A stretch of 64,000 nt of DNA from assembly GCF_020982545.1 (NCBI RefSeq), contig NZ_JAJKLK010000005.1:62001-126000 (forward strand), in the 5' to 3' direction. The translations under genes and the position numbers were made by a program. How positions within the stretch are numbered: the stretch's first letter is position 1; each line of letters opens with the position of its first letter. Shown here in pieces: positions 16,418-24,790 of this stretch. The notes beneath the pieces were generated by a model. That model was not told where the DNA came from. It worked only from the letters and a program-made list of their open reading frames with translations, and searched no databases. The stretch comes from Streptomyces sp. MNU76. Lineage in GTDB: Bacteria > Actinomycetota > Actinomycetes > Streptomycetales > Streptomycetaceae.

Positions 16418-18490
16418 GTGAGCACGCACTTCCCCTTCACCGCCGTCGTCGGGCAGGACGACCTGCAACTCGCCCTGCTTCTCAATGCCGTCTCGCCGCG
16501 CATCGGCGGTGTGCTGGTGCGCGGTGAGAAGGGCACCGCCAAGAGCACCGCCGTGCGGGCGCTCGCGGCGCTGCTGCCGGAGGTGGAGGTCGTCGTCGGC
16601 TGCCGGTTCTCCTGCGACCCCGTGAAGCCGGACCCGGCGTGTCCGGACGGGCCGCACGAGCCGGCGTTCGAGACCCGGCCCTCGCGCATGGTCGAGCTGC
16701 CCGTCGGCGCCTCCGAGGACCGGCTCGTCGGCGCCCTCGACATCGAACGGGCGCTCTCCGAGGGTGTGAAGGCCTTCGAGCCCGGCCTGCTCGCGGACGC
16801 GCACCGGGGCATCCTCTACGTCGACGAGGTGAACCTGCTCCACGACCACCTCGTCGACCTGCTGCTCGACGCGGCCGCGATGGGTGCCTCGTACGTGGAG
16901 CGCGAGGGCGTCTCCGTACGGCATGCCGCACGGTTCCTGCTGGTCGGGACGATGAACCCCGAGGAGGGCGAGCTGCGGCCGCAGTTGCTCGACCGGTTCG
17001 GGCTGACCGTGGAGGTCGCGGCCTCGCGGGAGCCGGACCAGCGGGTGGAGGTCGTCCGGCGGCGGCTCGCCTACGACGACGATCCGGCCGGTTTCGCGGC
17101 CCGTTGGGCGGACGAGGAGGCCGACGTACGGCAACGGATCGTCGCGGCACGGGAGTTGCTGCCGTCGGTGGTGCTGGGCGACGGGGCGCTGCTGCAGATC
17201 GCGGCGACCTGCGCGGCCTTCGAGGTGGACGGGATGCGGGCCGACATCGTGATGGCCCGGACGGCGACCGCGCTGGCCGCGTGGGCCGGGCGGACCGAGG
17301 TGCTCGCGGAGGACGTGCGCCGGGCCGCGCTGCTCGCGCTGCCCCACCGCAGGCGCAGGAACCCGTTCGACGCGCCCGGGCTCGACGAGGACAGGCTCGA
17401 CGAGACGCTGGAGGAGTTCGCGGAGCCGCCGCGGAACGCGAACGACCCGGGCGACTCGAACGACCCCGACCACTCCGGTGACCCTGGCGACTCGCCGGAC
17501 GAGGATCCGGACCCCGGGCCGGACGGTCCCGGTGGCGGCGGACGGCCGCCCGCTCCGGAGTCCGACGGGCCGCAGGGCGGCGAGGGTGGCGCGCCGCCCC
17601 AGTCCGGCGAGGGTGTACCGGCGCAGGCCCCGGCCGCCGGGGAGCAGTCCGCCGTACGGGCCGCCGAGCCGTTCCGTACGAAGGTGCTCAGCGTGCCGGG
17701 GCTCGGGGAGGGTGCTGCCGGGCGGCGTTCGCGCGCGCGGACCGAGCACGGGCGCACGACCGGGGCGCGCAGGCCCCGTGGCGCGCTGACCAAGCTGCAT
17801 CTGGCGGCGACCGTGCAGGCCGCCGCCCCGCATCAGCGGACCCGGGGGCGGTCCGGACCGGGGTTGGTGGTGCGCCGGGACGATCTGCGGCAGGCGACCA
17901 GGGAGGGGCGCGAGGGCAATCTCGTGCTGTTCGTGGTCGACGCCTCCGGATCGATGGCGGCCCGGCAGCGGATGGGCGCCGTGAAGGGCGCGGTGCTGTC
18001 GCTGCTGCTCGACGCCTACCAGCGGCGGGACAAGGTGGGCCTGGTGACGTTCCGGGGGTCGGCCGCCGATGTGGCGTTGCCGCCGACCTCGTCGGTGGAC
18101 GCGGCGGCGGCCCGGCTGGAGTCGTTGCCGACGGGCGGGCGGACGCCGCTGGCGGCCGGGCTGCTCAAGGCGCACGACGTGCTGCGGGTGGAGCGGCTGC
18201 GGGACCCCGCGCGACGGCCGCTGGTCGTGGTGGTCACGGACGGCCGGGCGACCGGCGGGCCGGAGCCCGTCGCGCTCGCCGGGCGGGCGGCACGGCTGTT
18301 CGCGGCCGAGGGCCTCGCGTCCGTGGTGGTGGACTGCGAGTCGGGCCATGTCCGGCTGGGGCTCGCCGGGCGGCTGGCGGGTGAACTGGGCGGTACGGCG
18401 GTGACGTTGGACGAGCTGCGGGCGGACTCCATCGCCGGGCTGGTACGGGATGTACAGGGAACGCAGAGGACTTCTGGGAGGGCGGCGTAG
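16418..18490 (+). CDS. putative cobaltochelatase ATPase, fused ChlI/ChlD-type subunits
   Basis: A 690-residue fusion of an AAA+ chelatase motor and a von Willebrand A domain, the form that in actinobacteria works with CobN to insert cobalt into hydrogenobyrinic acid a,c-diamide. Walker A is GEKGTAKSTA (about residue 37), Walker B ILYVDEVNLL (about 130), with GTMNPEEGELRPQLLDRFG as the arginine-finger region. Residues about 325-440 are an acidic, Pro/Gly-rich linker. The C-terminal domain has the MIDAS motif DASGSM and later VTDGRATGG. The GTG start is preceded by CTAGGAGG. cobN itself is not adjacent, although it usually would be. Confidence 0.92.
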   Translation: MSTHFPFTAVVGQDDLQLALLLNAVSPRIGGVLVRGEKGTAKSTAVRALAALLPEVEVVVGCRFSCDPVKPDPACPDGPHEPAFETRPSRMVELPVGASEDRLVGALDIERALSEGVKAFEPGLLADAHRGILYVDEVNLLHDHLVDLLLDAAAMGASYVEREGVSVRHAARFLLVGTMNPEEGELRPQLLDRFGLTVEVAASREPDQRVEVVRRRLAYDDDPAGFAARWADEEADVRQRIVAARELLPSVVLGDGALLQIAATCAAFEVDGMRADIVMARTATALAAWAGRTEVLAEDVRRAALLALPHRRRRNPFDAPGLDEDRLDETLEEFAEPPRNANDPGDSNDPDHSGDPGDSPDEDPDPGPDGPGGGGRPPAPESDGPQGGEGGAPPQSGEGVPAQAPAAGEQSAVRAAEPFRTKVLSVPGLGEGAAGRRSRARTEHGRTTGARRPRGALTKLHLAATVQAAAPHQRTRGRSGPGLVVRRDDLRQATREGREGNLVLFVVDASGSMAARQRMGAVKGAVLSLLLDAYQRRDKVGLVTFRGSAADVALPPTSSVDAAAARLESLPTGGRTPLAAGLLKAHDVLRVERLRDPARRPLVVVVTDGRATGGPEPVALAGRAARLFAAEGLASVVVDCESGHVRLGLAGRLAGELGGTAVTLDELRADSIAGLVRDVQGTQRTSGRAA

Positions 18491-19090
18491 ATGCCTCAGG
18501 GACAGCCGAGTGTCGTACCGGACGACGGACTGACGACTCGTCAGCGCAGGAATCGTCCGCTGGTGTTCGTGCACACGGGCATCGGCAAGGGGAAGTCCAC
18601 CGCCGCGTTCGGGCTCGCGCTGCGGGCCTGGAACCAGGGGTGGCCGATCGGGGTGTTCCAGTTCGTCAAGTCGGCGAAGTGGAAGGTCGGCGAGGAGAAC
18701 GCGCTGCGGGTGCTCGGGGCGTCCGGTGAGGGCGGGTCCGTGGACTGGCACAAGATGGGCGAGGGCTGGTCGTGGGTGCAGCGCGACGGTCAGATGGACA
18801 ACGAGGACAAGGCCCGCGAGGGCTGGGAGCAGGTCAAGCGGGACCTCGCGGCCGAGACGTACAAGCTGTACGTGCTGGACGAGTTCGCGTACCCGCTGCA
18901 CTGGGGGTGGATCGACACCGACGAGGTGATCGACGTACTGCGCAACCGGCCCGGGACCCAGCATGTGGTGATCACCGGGCGGAACGCGCCCGAGAAGCTC
19001 GTCGACTTCGCGGACCTCGTGACCGACATGTCGAAGGTCAAGCACCCCATGGACGCGGGCCAGAAGGGCCAGCGGGGCATCGAGTGGTGA
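18491..19090 (+). CDS. cobO: cob(I)yrinic acid a,c-diamide adenosyltransferase
   Basis: A 199-residue CobA/CobO/BtuR-type adenosyltransferase that transfers adenosyl from ATP to the reduced corrinoid cobalt. The P-loop is HTGIGKGKSTAAFG (about residue 33), then AWNQGWPIGVFQFVKSAKW, and LYVLDEFAYPLHWGW with VITGRNAPEKLVDFADLVTD, all family hallmarks. It begins directly after the chelatase stop codon (TAG then ATG) and is followed after four bases by cobB, so these are one transcription unit. Confidence 0.95.
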   Translation: MPQGQPSVVPDDGLTTRQRRNRPLVFVHTGIGKGKSTAAFGLALRAWNQGWPIGVFQFVKSAKWKVGEENALRVLGASGEGGSVDWHKMGEGWSWVQRDGQMDNEDKAREGWEQVKRDLAAETYKLYVLDEFAYPLHWGWIDTDEVIDVLRNRPGTQHVVITGRNAPEKLVDFADLVTDMSKVKHPMDAGQKGQRGIEW

Positions 19091-19094
19091 CATC

Positions 19095-20459
19095 GTGACG
19101 TCCTACACCTCGCTTCCCTCCGTGCCCCGGCTGGTGATCGCCGCGCCCTCGTCGCGCAGCGGCAAGACCACCGTGGCCACGGGGTTGATGGCCGCGCTCA
19201 CCGAGCGGGGGCTCGCCGTGTCCCCGCACAAGGTGGGGCCGGACTACATCGACCCCGGTTACCACGCGCTCGCGAGCGGGCGGGTGGGTCGGAACCTCGA
19301 CGCGTACCTGTGCGGGCCCGAGCTGGTCGCGCCGCTCTTCGCGCACGGCGCGCGCGGGTGCGACATCGCCGTCGTCGAGGGTGTGATGGGGATGTTCGAC
19401 GGCGCCTCGGGGCAGGGTGAGCTGGCGTCCACCGCGCATGTGGCGAAGCTGCTGCGGGCACCGGTGGTGCTGGTCGTGGACGCGTCGTCGCAGTCGCGAT
19501 CGGTGGCGGCGCTGGTGCACGGGTTCGCCTCCTGGGACCCCGAGGTGCGGATCGGGGGCGTGATCCTCAACAAGGTCGCCTCGGACCGGCACGAGGAACT
19601 GCTGCGGGACGCCCTGGAGTCGACCGGTGTGCCCGTGCTGGGGGTACTGCGGCGGGCCCCGCAGGTGGACACGCCGTCCCGGCATCTGGGACTGGTCCCG
19701 GTCGCCGAGCGGCAGGCCGCCGCGTTGGAGGCCGTGGCGGCGATGGCCGCGCAGGTCCGGGCCGGGTGCGATCTGGAGGCGCTGGTGGCGCTCGCCCGCA
19801 GTGCCGGGGCGTTGTCGGGGCCGGTGTGGGAGCCGCCCGTCGCGGCCACGGGCCGACGGAAGGTGGTCGCCGTGGCCGGTGGGCCCGCGTTCACCTTCTC
19901 CTACGCCGAGCACGCCGAGCTGCTGACCGCCGCCGGTGCCGAGGTGGTCGTCTTCGATCCGCTGCGCGACGAGCAACTGCCCGACGGGACGAGCGGGTTG
20001 GTGATCGGCGGCGGGTTCCCCGAGATGTACGCCGCCGAGCTGTCCGCCAACGAGCCGTTGCGCAAGGCCGTCGCCGAGCTGGCGTTCGGCGGGGCTCCGG
20101 TGGCCGCCGAGTGCGCCGGGCTGCTCTATCTGTGCCGGGAGCTGGACGGACGGCCCATGTGCGGTGTGCTCGACGCGACGGCGCGCATGGACGAGCGGCT
20201 GACCCTCGGATACCGCGACGCCGTCGCCGTGGGCGACAGCGTGCTGGCCCCTGCCGGGACCCGGATGCGGGCCCACGAGTTCCACCGGACGGTCGTCGAG
20301 CCGGGGGCCGGGCCCGCTCCCGCCTGGGGCATACGGTCCCCTCGGCCGCGGGTCGAGGGCTTCGTGCGGGGAGGGGTGCACGCGAGCTATCTGCACACGC
20401 ACTGGGCGGCGGAGCCGGGGGTCGCACGGCGGTTCGTGGAGAGATGCCGGGTGTCGTGA
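19095..20459 (+). CDS. cobB: cobyrinate a,c-diamide synthase
   Basis: A 454-residue glutamine-dependent amidase that makes the a and c carboxamides of (hydrogeno)byrinic acid. The N-terminal domain starts RLVIAAPSSRSGKTTVATG (P-loop) and has HKVGPDYIDPGYH, typical of CobB/CbiA. The glutaminase domain has IGGGFPEMYAAELSAN, the nucleophile Cys in VAAECAGLLYL and the terminal VHASYLHTHWA. GTG start four bases after cobO. It ends a tight run of genes; the next gene is convergent. Confidence 0.95.
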   Translation: MTSYTSLPSVPRLVIAAPSSRSGKTTVATGLMAALTERGLAVSPHKVGPDYIDPGYHALASGRVGRNLDAYLCGPELVAPLFAHGARGCDIAVVEGVMGMFDGASGQGELASTAHVAKLLRAPVVLVVDASSQSRSVAALVHGFASWDPEVRIGGVILNKVASDRHEELLRDALESTGVPVLGVLRRAPQVDTPSRHLGLVPVAERQAAALEAVAAMAAQVRAGCDLEALVALARSAGALSGPVWEPPVAATGRRKVVAVAGGPAFTFSYAEHAELLTAAGAEVVVFDPLRDEQLPDGTSGLVIGGGFPEMYAAELSANEPLRKAVAELAFGGAPVAAECAGLLYLCRELDGRPMCGVLDATARMDERLTLGYRDAVAVGDSVLAPAGTRMRAHEFHRTVVEPGAGPAPAWGIRSPRPRVEGFVRGGVHASYLHTHWAAEPGVARRFVERCRVS

Positions 20460-20544
20460 GCGGTCGGTCGGGAGTTGTGTCGTGAGCGGTCGGTCGGGGG
20501 TGGTGAGCGGTTCGTCGGGTGGTGGTCCCGGTGGCCCGTCCCGT

Positions 20545-21273
20545 TCACTCCGCCACGCCCACCACCAGCCAGATGAAGGCCGCCCCGGCGACCGTGCACA
20601 GCAGGGTGGAGTGGGCCGGGTGTTCGTGGTGGGCCTCGGGGAGGATCTCGGCGGCGGCGAGATAGAGCAGGGCGCCGCCGAAGAAGCCGAGGTAGCAGCC
20701 GAGCAGGCCCTCCGGGATCGTGAACAGCAGCGTGGAGGCGGCTCCCGCCACCGGGGCCGCCGCGTCCGCGAACAGCATCGCGAGCGCGCGGCGGCGGGCG
20801 TTGCCGTACACGCTGGTGAGTGTGTACGTGTTGAAGCCGTCCGCGAAGTCGTGGGCGATCACCGCGAGGGCGACGGCGATGCCCATGCCCTCGCCGATCT
20901 GGAAGGCCGCGCCGATCGCGACGCCGTCCATGGCGCTGTGTCCGACCATCGCGGCCGCGGCCGTCAGACCCACCTGGGGCGTACGGCCGTTGTGCTCCTC
21001 CGCGCCGTGTGCCGCCTGGCGGACGGCCAGCAGGCGTTCCACCAGGTGGGCCAGGAGGAACCCGGCGACGAACAGCAGCAGCGCGGCGGGGACGCCGAAG
21101 ATCTCGTCGCCGGCGGCCTCCAGTGCCTCGGGGAGCAGGTCGAGGCCGACCACGCCCAGCATCAGGCCGCCGGCCAGGCCGAGCACGAGGTGACGGCGGT
21201 CCGTCACCCGTTGTGCCGTCCAGCCGCCGAGCAGGGTCATCAGGAACGCGCCGAGTGCCACGAAGACCGCCAT
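20545..21273 (-). CDS. ZIP family metal transporter
   Basis: A 242-residue inner-membrane transporter with about eight hydrophobic segments. TM4 and TM5 carry the metal-site residues HSAMDGVAIGAAF and VIAHDFADGFNTYT, and the last loop has EILPEAHHEHPAHS, a histidine-rich stretch. ZIP proteins import zinc or other divalent metals. It lies antisense within a run of cobalamin genes, so cobalt uptake is a possible role, though zinc is the default for the family. Confidence 0.9.
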   Translation of the reverse strand: MAVFVALGAFLMTLLGGWTAQRVTDRRHLVLGLAGGLMLGVVGLDLLPEALEAAGDEIFGVPAALLLFVAGFLLAHLVERLLAVRQAAHGAEEHNGRTPQVGLTAAAAMVGHSAMDGVAIGAAFQIGEGMGIAVALAVIAHDFADGFNTYTLTSVYGNARRRALAMLFADAAAPVAGAASTLLFTIPEGLLGCYLGFFGGALLYLAAAEILPEAHHEHPAHSTLLCTVAGAAFIWLVVGVAE

Positions 21274-21368
21274 GGGTCTTTGCTACCGGAAGAGGGGGGC
21301 CTCTTGGCTGCGGCGCCCCGGGGTGGTGTGGAGTACGGAGGTCGGATGCCGGGTGCGGGTCCGTGGGG

Positions 21369-21394
21369 GCCGGTCGCGCAGTTCCCCGCGCCCC
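21369..21394. repeat. intergenic repeat, family B copy
   Basis: Reverse complement of the common Streptomyces intergenic sequence GGGGCGCGGGGAACTGCGCG. It lies just upstream of the CobE-like start. Other copies are near 43930, 45701 and 63031. Confidence 0.55.
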
Positions 21395-21406
21395 TGGAAG
21401 ACGGGC

Positions 21407-22948
21407 GTGGCTGTGGTTGAGCATGTGAGCGGCTCTCTCGTGGTGGGTGTGGGGGCCTCCGCGGGGGTGTCCGTGGTGGAGGTTCTCGGGCTGGTCTCGG
21501 GGGTGTTGCGGGATGCCGGGCTGTCGGTCGAGGCCGTCGTCGCGCTGTCCACCGTCGATGCCAAGGCCGGTGAACCCGGCCTCGTCCAGGCCGCCGTGCG
21601 GCTCGGGGTCCCCCTGGTCACCCACTCCGCAGCCGAGTTGGCCGCCGTGACGGTGCCCAACCCCTCCGACGTCGCCCTCGCCGCCGTCGGTACCCGGTCC
21701 GTCGCGGAGGCCGCCGCACTCGTCGGTGGGGGAGAACTCCTCGTGCCGAAGCGGAAGTCGGAGTCGGTGGACGGGCGGGCGGGGCGGGTGACATGTGCCG
21801 TCGCGACGGCGAACCCTGGCTTCACCGGGCCCGGCGGGGTCGGCATGATGATCGTCGTGGCAGTGGCCGCGGTCGTCGCGAGACATGATGAACGTGTGAC
21901 CGCCGCCGACCCGCCCCGAACGCCCCGCGTCCCGACCGCCCCACCCCACCCTTATTCCGACGCTCGCCCCTCCCCGCCCCCACCGCTTCCGCTTCCGAGG
22001 AGACACCGTGACCACCCGCCGCCCGCCCTGCTCATCGCCGGTCACGGCACCCGGGACGACGCCGGGGCCGAGGCGTTCCCCGCCTTACTGCGCGAGCTGG
22101 GGCGCCGCCACCCCGGGCTGCCCGTCGGGGGCGGCTTCGTCGAGCCGTTCCGGCCGCCGCTGGGCAATGCCGTGACCGGGCTGGTGGAGCACGGCGTACG
22201 GCGGTTCGTCGTCGTCCCGCTGGCGTGGGAGACCGCCGGGCGCGCGGTCGCGGACGTGGAAGCGGCGCTGGACCGCGTACGGGAGCGGCACCCGGAGGTG
22301 TCGTACGGCCGCGGCCGTCCCCCGGGTCCGCAGCCCGCGCTGCTGAACCTGCTGGAGCGGCGGGTCGAGGAGGCGCTGGGGTCGTCCGCGCCGAGGGCCC
22401 CGGGCGACCGGGCCGAGGTGACCGTTCTGCTCGTCGGGCACGGGTCCACCGATCCCGAGGCCAACGCCGAGGTGCACAGGGCGGCCCGGTTGTTGTGGGA
22501 GGGGCGCGGGTACGCGGGTGTGGAGACGGCGTTCGTGTCGTCGGCGGCGCCGGACGTGCCGAGCGGTCTCGACCGGTGCGTACGGCTGGGCGCGCGGCGG
22601 ATCGTCGTCCTGCCGTACTTCCCGCTCGACGGCGGGCCGGCGGACCGGGTACGGCAGCAGACCGAGGGCTGGTCTGCCGCGCGCCCGGAGATCGAGGTAC
22701 GGTCGGCCGATGTCATCGGACCGGAGCCGGAGCTGCTCGATCTGATCGTGGAGCGGTACCGGGAGGCGCTGGAGGGCGACCCGCACATGCACCGCGATTC
22801 CCACGACTCCACCGTGCCCGGAGGCACTCCGCCCGGCGGCGGGAACAGCCCCGGGCTGCCGCGCCGGCCACACGTCCGCCCGGACGACGACGGGTACGAC
22901 GGTCACGATCATCACCACTGGGGACACACGCACTCCCATGCACACTGA
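21407..22948 (+). CDS. CobE-like domain fused in frame to CbiX/SirB-type chelatase
   Basis: One open frame carries two cobalamin proteins. Residues about 5-150 resemble CobE/CbiG C-terminal domain (VVGVGASAGVSVVEVLGL; LSTVDAKAGEPGLVQAA; LLVPKRKSES). After a Pro-rich linker, a sirohydrochlorin chelatase-like protein follows with LLIAGHGTRDDAGAEAF and a second half starting VTVLLVGHGSTDPEANAEVH; it ends in a His-rich tail (DHHHWGHTHSHAH) fit for cobalt or nickel. A strong GAGGAG site precedes GTG 22008, one frame off, which suggests CbiX is a separate gene with a one-base loss near 22011-22028. An in-frame GTG at 21896 is another start. It contains a rare TTA codon at 22085-22087. Confidence 0.8.
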   Translation: MAVVEHVSGSLVVGVGASAGVSVVEVLGLVSGVLRDAGLSVEAVVALSTVDAKAGEPGLVQAAVRLGVPLVTHSAAELAAVTVPNPSDVALAAVGTRSVAEAAALVGGGELLVPKRKSESVDGRAGRVTCAVATANPGFTGPGGVGMMIVVAVAAVVARHDERVTAADPPRTPRVPTAPPHPYSDARPSPPPPLPLPRRHRDHPPPALLIAGHGTRDDAGAEAFPALLRELGRRHPGLPVGGGFVEPFRPPLGNAVTGLVEHGVRRFVVVPLAWETAGRAVADVEAALDRVRERHPEVSYGRGRPPGPQPALLNLLERRVEEALGSSAPRAPGDRAEVTVLLVGHGSTDPEANAEVHRAARLLWEGRGYAGVETAFVSSAAPDVPSGLDRCVRLGARRIVVLPYFPLDGGPADRVRQQTEGWSAARPEIEVRSADVIGPEPELLDLIVERYREALEGDPHMHRDSHDSTVPGGTPPGGGNSPGLPRRPHVRPDDDGYDGHDHHHWGHTHSHAH

Positions 22949-24077
22949 ATCCGACTCCGGGAGCAGGCACGGCCTGCGGAACGGACACGACGACTCGCGG
23001 AACACGGGCCAGGTCCTGCCTGCCGCCGGTCATGACCTGCGGCATCACGGCGACGCCGAGGTGCGCGACGACGGGGCGAAGCTCATCGACCTCGCCGTGA
23101 ACGTCCGGGCCGACACGCCGCCCGTCTGGCTGCGGGAGCGGATAGCCGGGTCGCTGACCGGGCTGGCCGCCTACCCCGACGGTCGGGAGGCGCGGGCGGC
23201 GGTGGCGGCCCGGCACGGGCTGCCGGTGGAGCGGGTCCTGCTCACCGCGGGCGCCGCCGAGGCCTTCGTCCTGCTGGCCCGTGCCCTGAGGGTCCGCCAT
23301 CCGGTGGTCGTGCACCCGCAGTTCACCGAACCCGAGGCCGCGCTGCGGGACGCCGGGCACACCGTGGACCGGGTGCTGCTGCGGGAGTCGGACGGCTTCC
23401 GGTTGGATCCGGCGGCCGTGCCGGAGGACGCGGACCTGGTGGTCGTGGGCAACCCGACCAATCCGACATCGGTGCTGCACCCGGCGGAGTCCCTCGCCCG
23501 GCTCGCCCGGCCGGGGCGTACGCTGGTGGTCGACGAGGCGTTCATGGACGCGGTGCCGGGTGAGCGCGAGGCGCTGGCCGGGCGGACGGACGTGCCCGGC
23601 CTCGTGGTCCTGCGCAGCCTCACCAAGACCTGGGGGCTGGCCGGGCTGCGGATCGGTTACGTCCTCGCCGAGCCCGGGACGATCGCCGGGCTGGAGCGCG
23701 CCCAGCCGCTGTGGCCGGTGTCCACGCCCGCCCTCGCGGCGGCCGAGGCGTGTGTCTCGGACCGGGCGCTGGCGGAGGCCGCCGATGCGGCGGGTCGCGT
23801 CGTCGCCGACCGGGCCCATCTGGTCGCGGGGCTGCGGGAGTTCGCCCCCGACGGCCTGGTCGTGGCCGAGCCCGCCGAGGGCCCGTTCGTGCTGATCCGG
23901 CTGCCCCGCGCGACCGCCGTACGACGGCATCTGCGCACGCTCGGCTACGCCGTCCGCCGCGGTGACACCTTCCCGGGGCTGGACGACGCGTGGCTGCGCC
24001 TGGCGGTCCGCGACCGGGCCACGGTCAACGGGTTCCTCCAGGCGCTGGACCGGGCGATGACGCTGGCGGACCGCTGA
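22938..24077 (+). CDS. cobC: CobC-type PLP-dependent aminotransferase-fold enzyme
   Basis: A 379-residue class I/II PLP enzyme of the CobC (Rv2231c-like, threonine-phosphate decarboxylase) type, thought to supply the aminopropanol phosphate arm of B12. It contains NVRADTPPVWLRERI, AAYPDGREARAAVAARHGLP, VVVGNPTNPTSVLHP, VVDEAFMDAVPGE and the PLP-lysine segment SLTKTWGLAGLRIGY. The ATG overlaps the end of the preceding frame by 11 bases, so the genes are coupled. The first 45 residues are His/Asp-rich and not part of the fold. Confidence 0.9.
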   Translation: MHTESDSGSRHGLRNGHDDSRNTGQVLPAAGHDLRHHGDAEVRDDGAKLIDLAVNVRADTPPVWLRERIAGSLTGLAAYPDGREARAAVAARHGLPVERVLLTAGAAEAFVLLARALRVRHPVVVHPQFTEPEAALRDAGHTVDRVLLRESDGFRLDPAAVPEDADLVVVGNPTNPTSVLHPAESLARLARPGRTLVVDEAFMDAVPGEREALAGRTDVPGLVVLRSLTKTWGLAGLRIGYVLAEPGTIAGLERAQPLWPVSTPALAAAEACVSDRALAEAADAAGRVVADRAHLVAGLREFAPDGLVVAEPAEGPFVLIRLPRATAVRRHLRTLGYAVRRGDTFPGLDDAWLRLAVRDRATVNGFLQALDRAMTLADR

Positions 24078-24126
24078 GCGGAGGGACTCAGCGCTCCGCC
24101 CGCGCGGTGGCCGGGTGGTTGGGGTG

Positions 24127-24540
24127 TCAGGGCGTGGGCGGGCGAGGGTCGGCACCGCGAGCTGTGCTCGCAGTGCGTCTTGACGCCCGTCCCGTGGGCG
24201 AAGTCCTGCCACTTACCGCGCCCGAACGACGTGTTGGCGCCGTCCGGGACGGAGGGCTTCGCGACGCAGGCCCAGACGTGGAGCACCGGGCAGCCGGTCT
24301 TCTTGTCGCGCGTTCCGGCAGCCGAGGGGCCCGGTCGCGCAGGCTTTGCCGCAGTGTCAGTGGGGCCGTCGCCGAGTGGTGCCCGGACGTCCCCTCGGGT
24401 GGCCCGGCGTCGTCGGCCACGGCCCAGCACCCTTCGCGTACGGGCGTGCAGGCCGGGACATGGACACGGTGCACCCGCACCTCCCGGGGGCCGTGCACCA
24501 CGCTGAGCGTCTCGAAGTCGGAGTGAGGGGAAGTCAACAC
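24127..24540 (-). pseudogene. possible frameshifted gene of unknown function
   Basis: Codon-position GC, judged by eye, looks strongly coding on the minus strand, but in two different frames. From the GTG at 24540 to about 24360 it reads LTSPHSDFETLSVVHGPREV and on. From about 24300 to 24150 the coding-like frame is shifted and reads CPVLHVWACVAKPSVPDG and then GVKTHCEHSSRC. The second part is Cys/His-rich and could bind metal. No family was recognised. A frameshift between 24300 and 24360 would explain the pattern. It is convergent with cobC. Confidence 0.35.
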
Positions 24541-24551
24541 GTCTTCATAGG

Positions 24552-24597
24552 CCGGTCAACAGCTCTGGCAGAGACGGGAGTCGCACCCGGTGACCGG
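24552..24597. other. nested stem-loop element
   Basis: CCGGTCA at 24552-24558 pairs with TGACCGG at 24591-24597. Inside are CTC-TGGCA-GAG and CGGG-AGTCGCA-CCCG, giving a three-way-junction shape reminiscent of a tRNA T-arm region. No full tRNA can be built. It lies in the 700-bp gap between cobC and the RHS gene. Confidence 0.35.
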
Positions 24598-24702
24598 ATC
24601 CGGCGCCCCCCGCTTCCGCAGCTTCACACCGTCTCACCCGTCCGTCCAGGACTTCTCCGCAACGTTCGCAGTCCGGAATTCGCCCCTCTATTTGACATGT
24701 CA

Positions 24703-24733
24703 TTGACACGACTTTGGGGGGTCTTGGTAGACA
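24703..24733 (+). promoter_or_regulatory. possible promoter of the RHS gene
   Basis: TTGACA (24703-24708) and TAGACA (24728-24733) are 19 bases apart in a local AT-rich patch, 57 bases before the start codon. A second TTGACA is at 24692. The spacing is longer than ideal, so this is tentative. Confidence 0.3.
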
Positions 24734-24790
24734 GTTGCGCCCGGCGATTCCTGTGCGACCCCTGTGCTCACGGGGAACAAGGAGCCCTTC

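Noticed and set aside
16391..19093. 900-codon minus-strand frame across the chelatase and cobO genes
   Set aside because: Antisense to two clearly recognised genes and without any recognisable domain.
24563..24597. Possible tRNA 3' half on the minus strand (CGGGTGCGACTCCCG like a T arm)
   Set aside because: No matching acceptor, D or anticodon arm is found upstream, and the T loop deviates at position 55. Kept only as a structured element.
24500..24660. Second B12 riboswitch on the minus strand
   Set aside because: GGTGCGACTCC and GCCAGAGCTGTTGACCGG loosely recall the aptamer, but the conserved GCCACTG core and the B12 box are not present.
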